NCBI GenBank assembly: GCA_903885525.1
Contig: CAISJA010000054.1
Coordinates: 1 to 8,329, forward strand
From: an uncultured Opitutaceae bacterium
GTDB taxonomy: Bacteria; Verrucomicrobiota; Verrucomicrobiia; Opitutales; Opitutaceae
DNA: 8,329 bases
Reading direction: 5' to 3'
Shown here: piece after piece, positions 7,407 through 8,329 of the stretch
Position numbering within the stretch: position 1 is the first letter of the stretch
Layout of the letters: each line of letters opens with the position of its first letter
The notes under the pieces: generated by a model
Seen by the model: only the letters and a program-made list of their open reading frames with translations
The model's database searches: none
What the model was told of the DNA's origin: nothing
Program-made: the position numbers and the translations under genes

Positions 7407-8329
7407 ATGAGCAGAATTTTAGGCATCGATCTGGGCACCACGAACTCTTGCATGGCTGTCATGGAAGGCGGAGAGCCCGTGGTCATCCCGAACGCTGAAG
7501 GCGCCCGTACTACGCCCTCCGTGGTGGCATTCACCAAGACCGGCGAACGCATCATCGGCCAGGCGGCCAAGCGCCAGGCGGTCACCAATCCGAAAAACAC
7601 CATCTTCTCCGCGAAGCGCCTGATCGGCCGCAAGTTCACCGAGGTCCGCGAAGAGGCCAAAAATTTCCCCTTCAAAGTCGTCGAGGGCAAGAACGGCGAC
7701 GCCTACATTGAGGCGCAGGTGGGCGACAAGCTGGAACAGTTCGCCCCGCAGCAAATTTCCGCCTTCGTCCTTGGCAAGCTGAAGGCCGACGCCGAGGCCT
7801 ACCTGGGCGACAAGATCACGCAGGCCGTCATCACGGTCCCCGCCTATTTCAACGATGCCCAGCGCCAGGCCACCAAGGATGCCGGCAAGATCGCCGGCCT
7901 GGAAGTCCTCCGCATCATCAACGAGCCGACGGCGGCCTCGCTGGCCTATGGCCTGGACAAGAAAAAGGATGAGAAGATCGCCGTGTTTGACCTCGGCGGC
8001 GGCACCTTCGACGTTTCCATCCTCGAGATCGGCGACGGCGTGTTCGAGGTGAAGGCCACCAACGGCGACACCCACCTCGGCGGCGACAACTGGGACGACG
8101 CCATCATCGGCTGGCTCGTGGAGAGCTTCAAGAAGGAGAACGGGATCGACCTCCGCAAGGACCCCATGGCCCTCCAGCGCCTGAAGGAAGAGGCCGAAAA
8201 AGCCAAGATCGCCCTCTCCTCCGCCACCACCTACGACATCAACCTGCCGTTCATCACCGCCGACGCCTCCGGTCCGAAGCACCTCAATGTGCAGCTGACC
8301 CGCGCCAAGATGGGGCAGATCTGCGACAG
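7407..8329 (+). CDS. dnaK: Chaperone protein DnaK (Hsp70), N-terminal 307 codons, cut by window end
   Basis: DnaK is the cytoplasmic ATP-dependent Hsp70 chaperone that works with DnaJ and GrpE. ATG at 7407 is preceded by AAAGGT at good spacing and starts exactly at the conserved N-terminus (SRILGIDLGTTNSCMAV). ATPase-domain motifs are present: phosphate-1 loop GIDLGTTNS (6-14), catalytic Lys70 in SAKRLIGRKF, AVITVPAYFNDAQRQATKDA (140-159), INEPTAASLAYG (171-182), and phosphate-2 loop VFDLGGGTFDVSILE (193-207) with Thr200 at the autophosphorylation position. LGGDNWDDAI (224-233) replaces the LGGEDFD of proteobacterial DnaK, a variant I associate with Verrucomicrobia and relatives. The frame is open to the last base. 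About half of a ~640-residue protein, including the end of the ATPase domain and the whole substrate-binding domain, lies outside. GrpE and DnaJ are not seen upstream. Confidence 0.97.
   Translation, partial: MSRILGIDLGTTNSCMAVMEGGEPVVIPNAEGARTTPSVVAFTKTGERIIGQAAKRQAVTNPKNTIFSAKRLIGRKFTEVREEAKNFPFKVVEGKNGDAYIEAQVGDKLEQFAPQQISAFVLGKLKADAEAYLGDKITQAVITVPAYFNDAQRQATKDAGKIAGLEVLRIINEPTAASLAYGLDKKKDEKIAVFDLGGGTFDVSILEIGDGVFEVKATNGDTHLGGDNWDDAIIGWLVESFKKENGIDLRKDPMALQRLKEEAEKAKIALSSATTYDINLPFITADASGPKHLNVQLTRAKMGQICD

Noticed and set aside
7419..8282. 287-codon minus-strand frame antisense to dnaK
   Set aside because: dnaK is unmistakable on the plus strand; the antisense product is a compositional shadow.

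Overview
The window looks like chromosome from a GC-rich bacterium, most likely of the Verrucomicrobiota (Opitutae/Opitutaceae-like). This is inferred from the strong G/C third-position bias, the near absence of Shine-Dalgarno sequences, a DnaK whose ATPase domain reads LGGDNWDD where proteobacterial DnaK has LGGEDFD, and the mix of a KorAB 2-oxoacid oxidoreductase with a stand-alone CheX-like protein. No ribosomal RNA or other marker settles the assignment.

Left edge (1-562): a relatively AT-rich stretch with a possible 74-residue membrane protein, then the scar of an IS21-family insertion sequence. The scar keeps one terminal end (starting TGTCATTGTCCG at 301) and the last ~54 codons of istB on the minus strand. 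The rest of the element is gone. Positions 563-884 hold no gene I can support, but they contain the terminator of the next operon.

Centre (885-5872): korB and korA lie on the minus strand as a two-gene operon (korA first, 13 nt between the genes) encoding a thiamine-diphosphate, iron-sulfur 2-oxoacid:ferredoxin oxidoreductase. The operon ends in a perfect 10-bp hairpin followed by a T-run. Divergent from korA, across ~310 nt, is a Uup-type ABC-F ATPase on the plus strand.

Right part (6012-8329): a CheX-like gene on the minus strand converges on uup. It is preceded by a ~230-nt leader and an AT-rich block with a good sigma70-type promoter. Then come a small uncharacterised ORF (6906-7130, plus) and the first 307 codons of dnaK, cut by the window edge.

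The genes do not form one pathway: central carbon metabolism (korAB), ribosome-associated ABC-F activity (uup), a CheX-like protein and a chaperone sit side by side as independent units. I see no CRISPR array, toxin-antitoxin pair, phage module or defence system. The points most worth following up are the IS21 scar, the long cheX leader, the Gly/Ala/Pro-rich insertion in Uup and the conserved-looking small ORF before dnaK.
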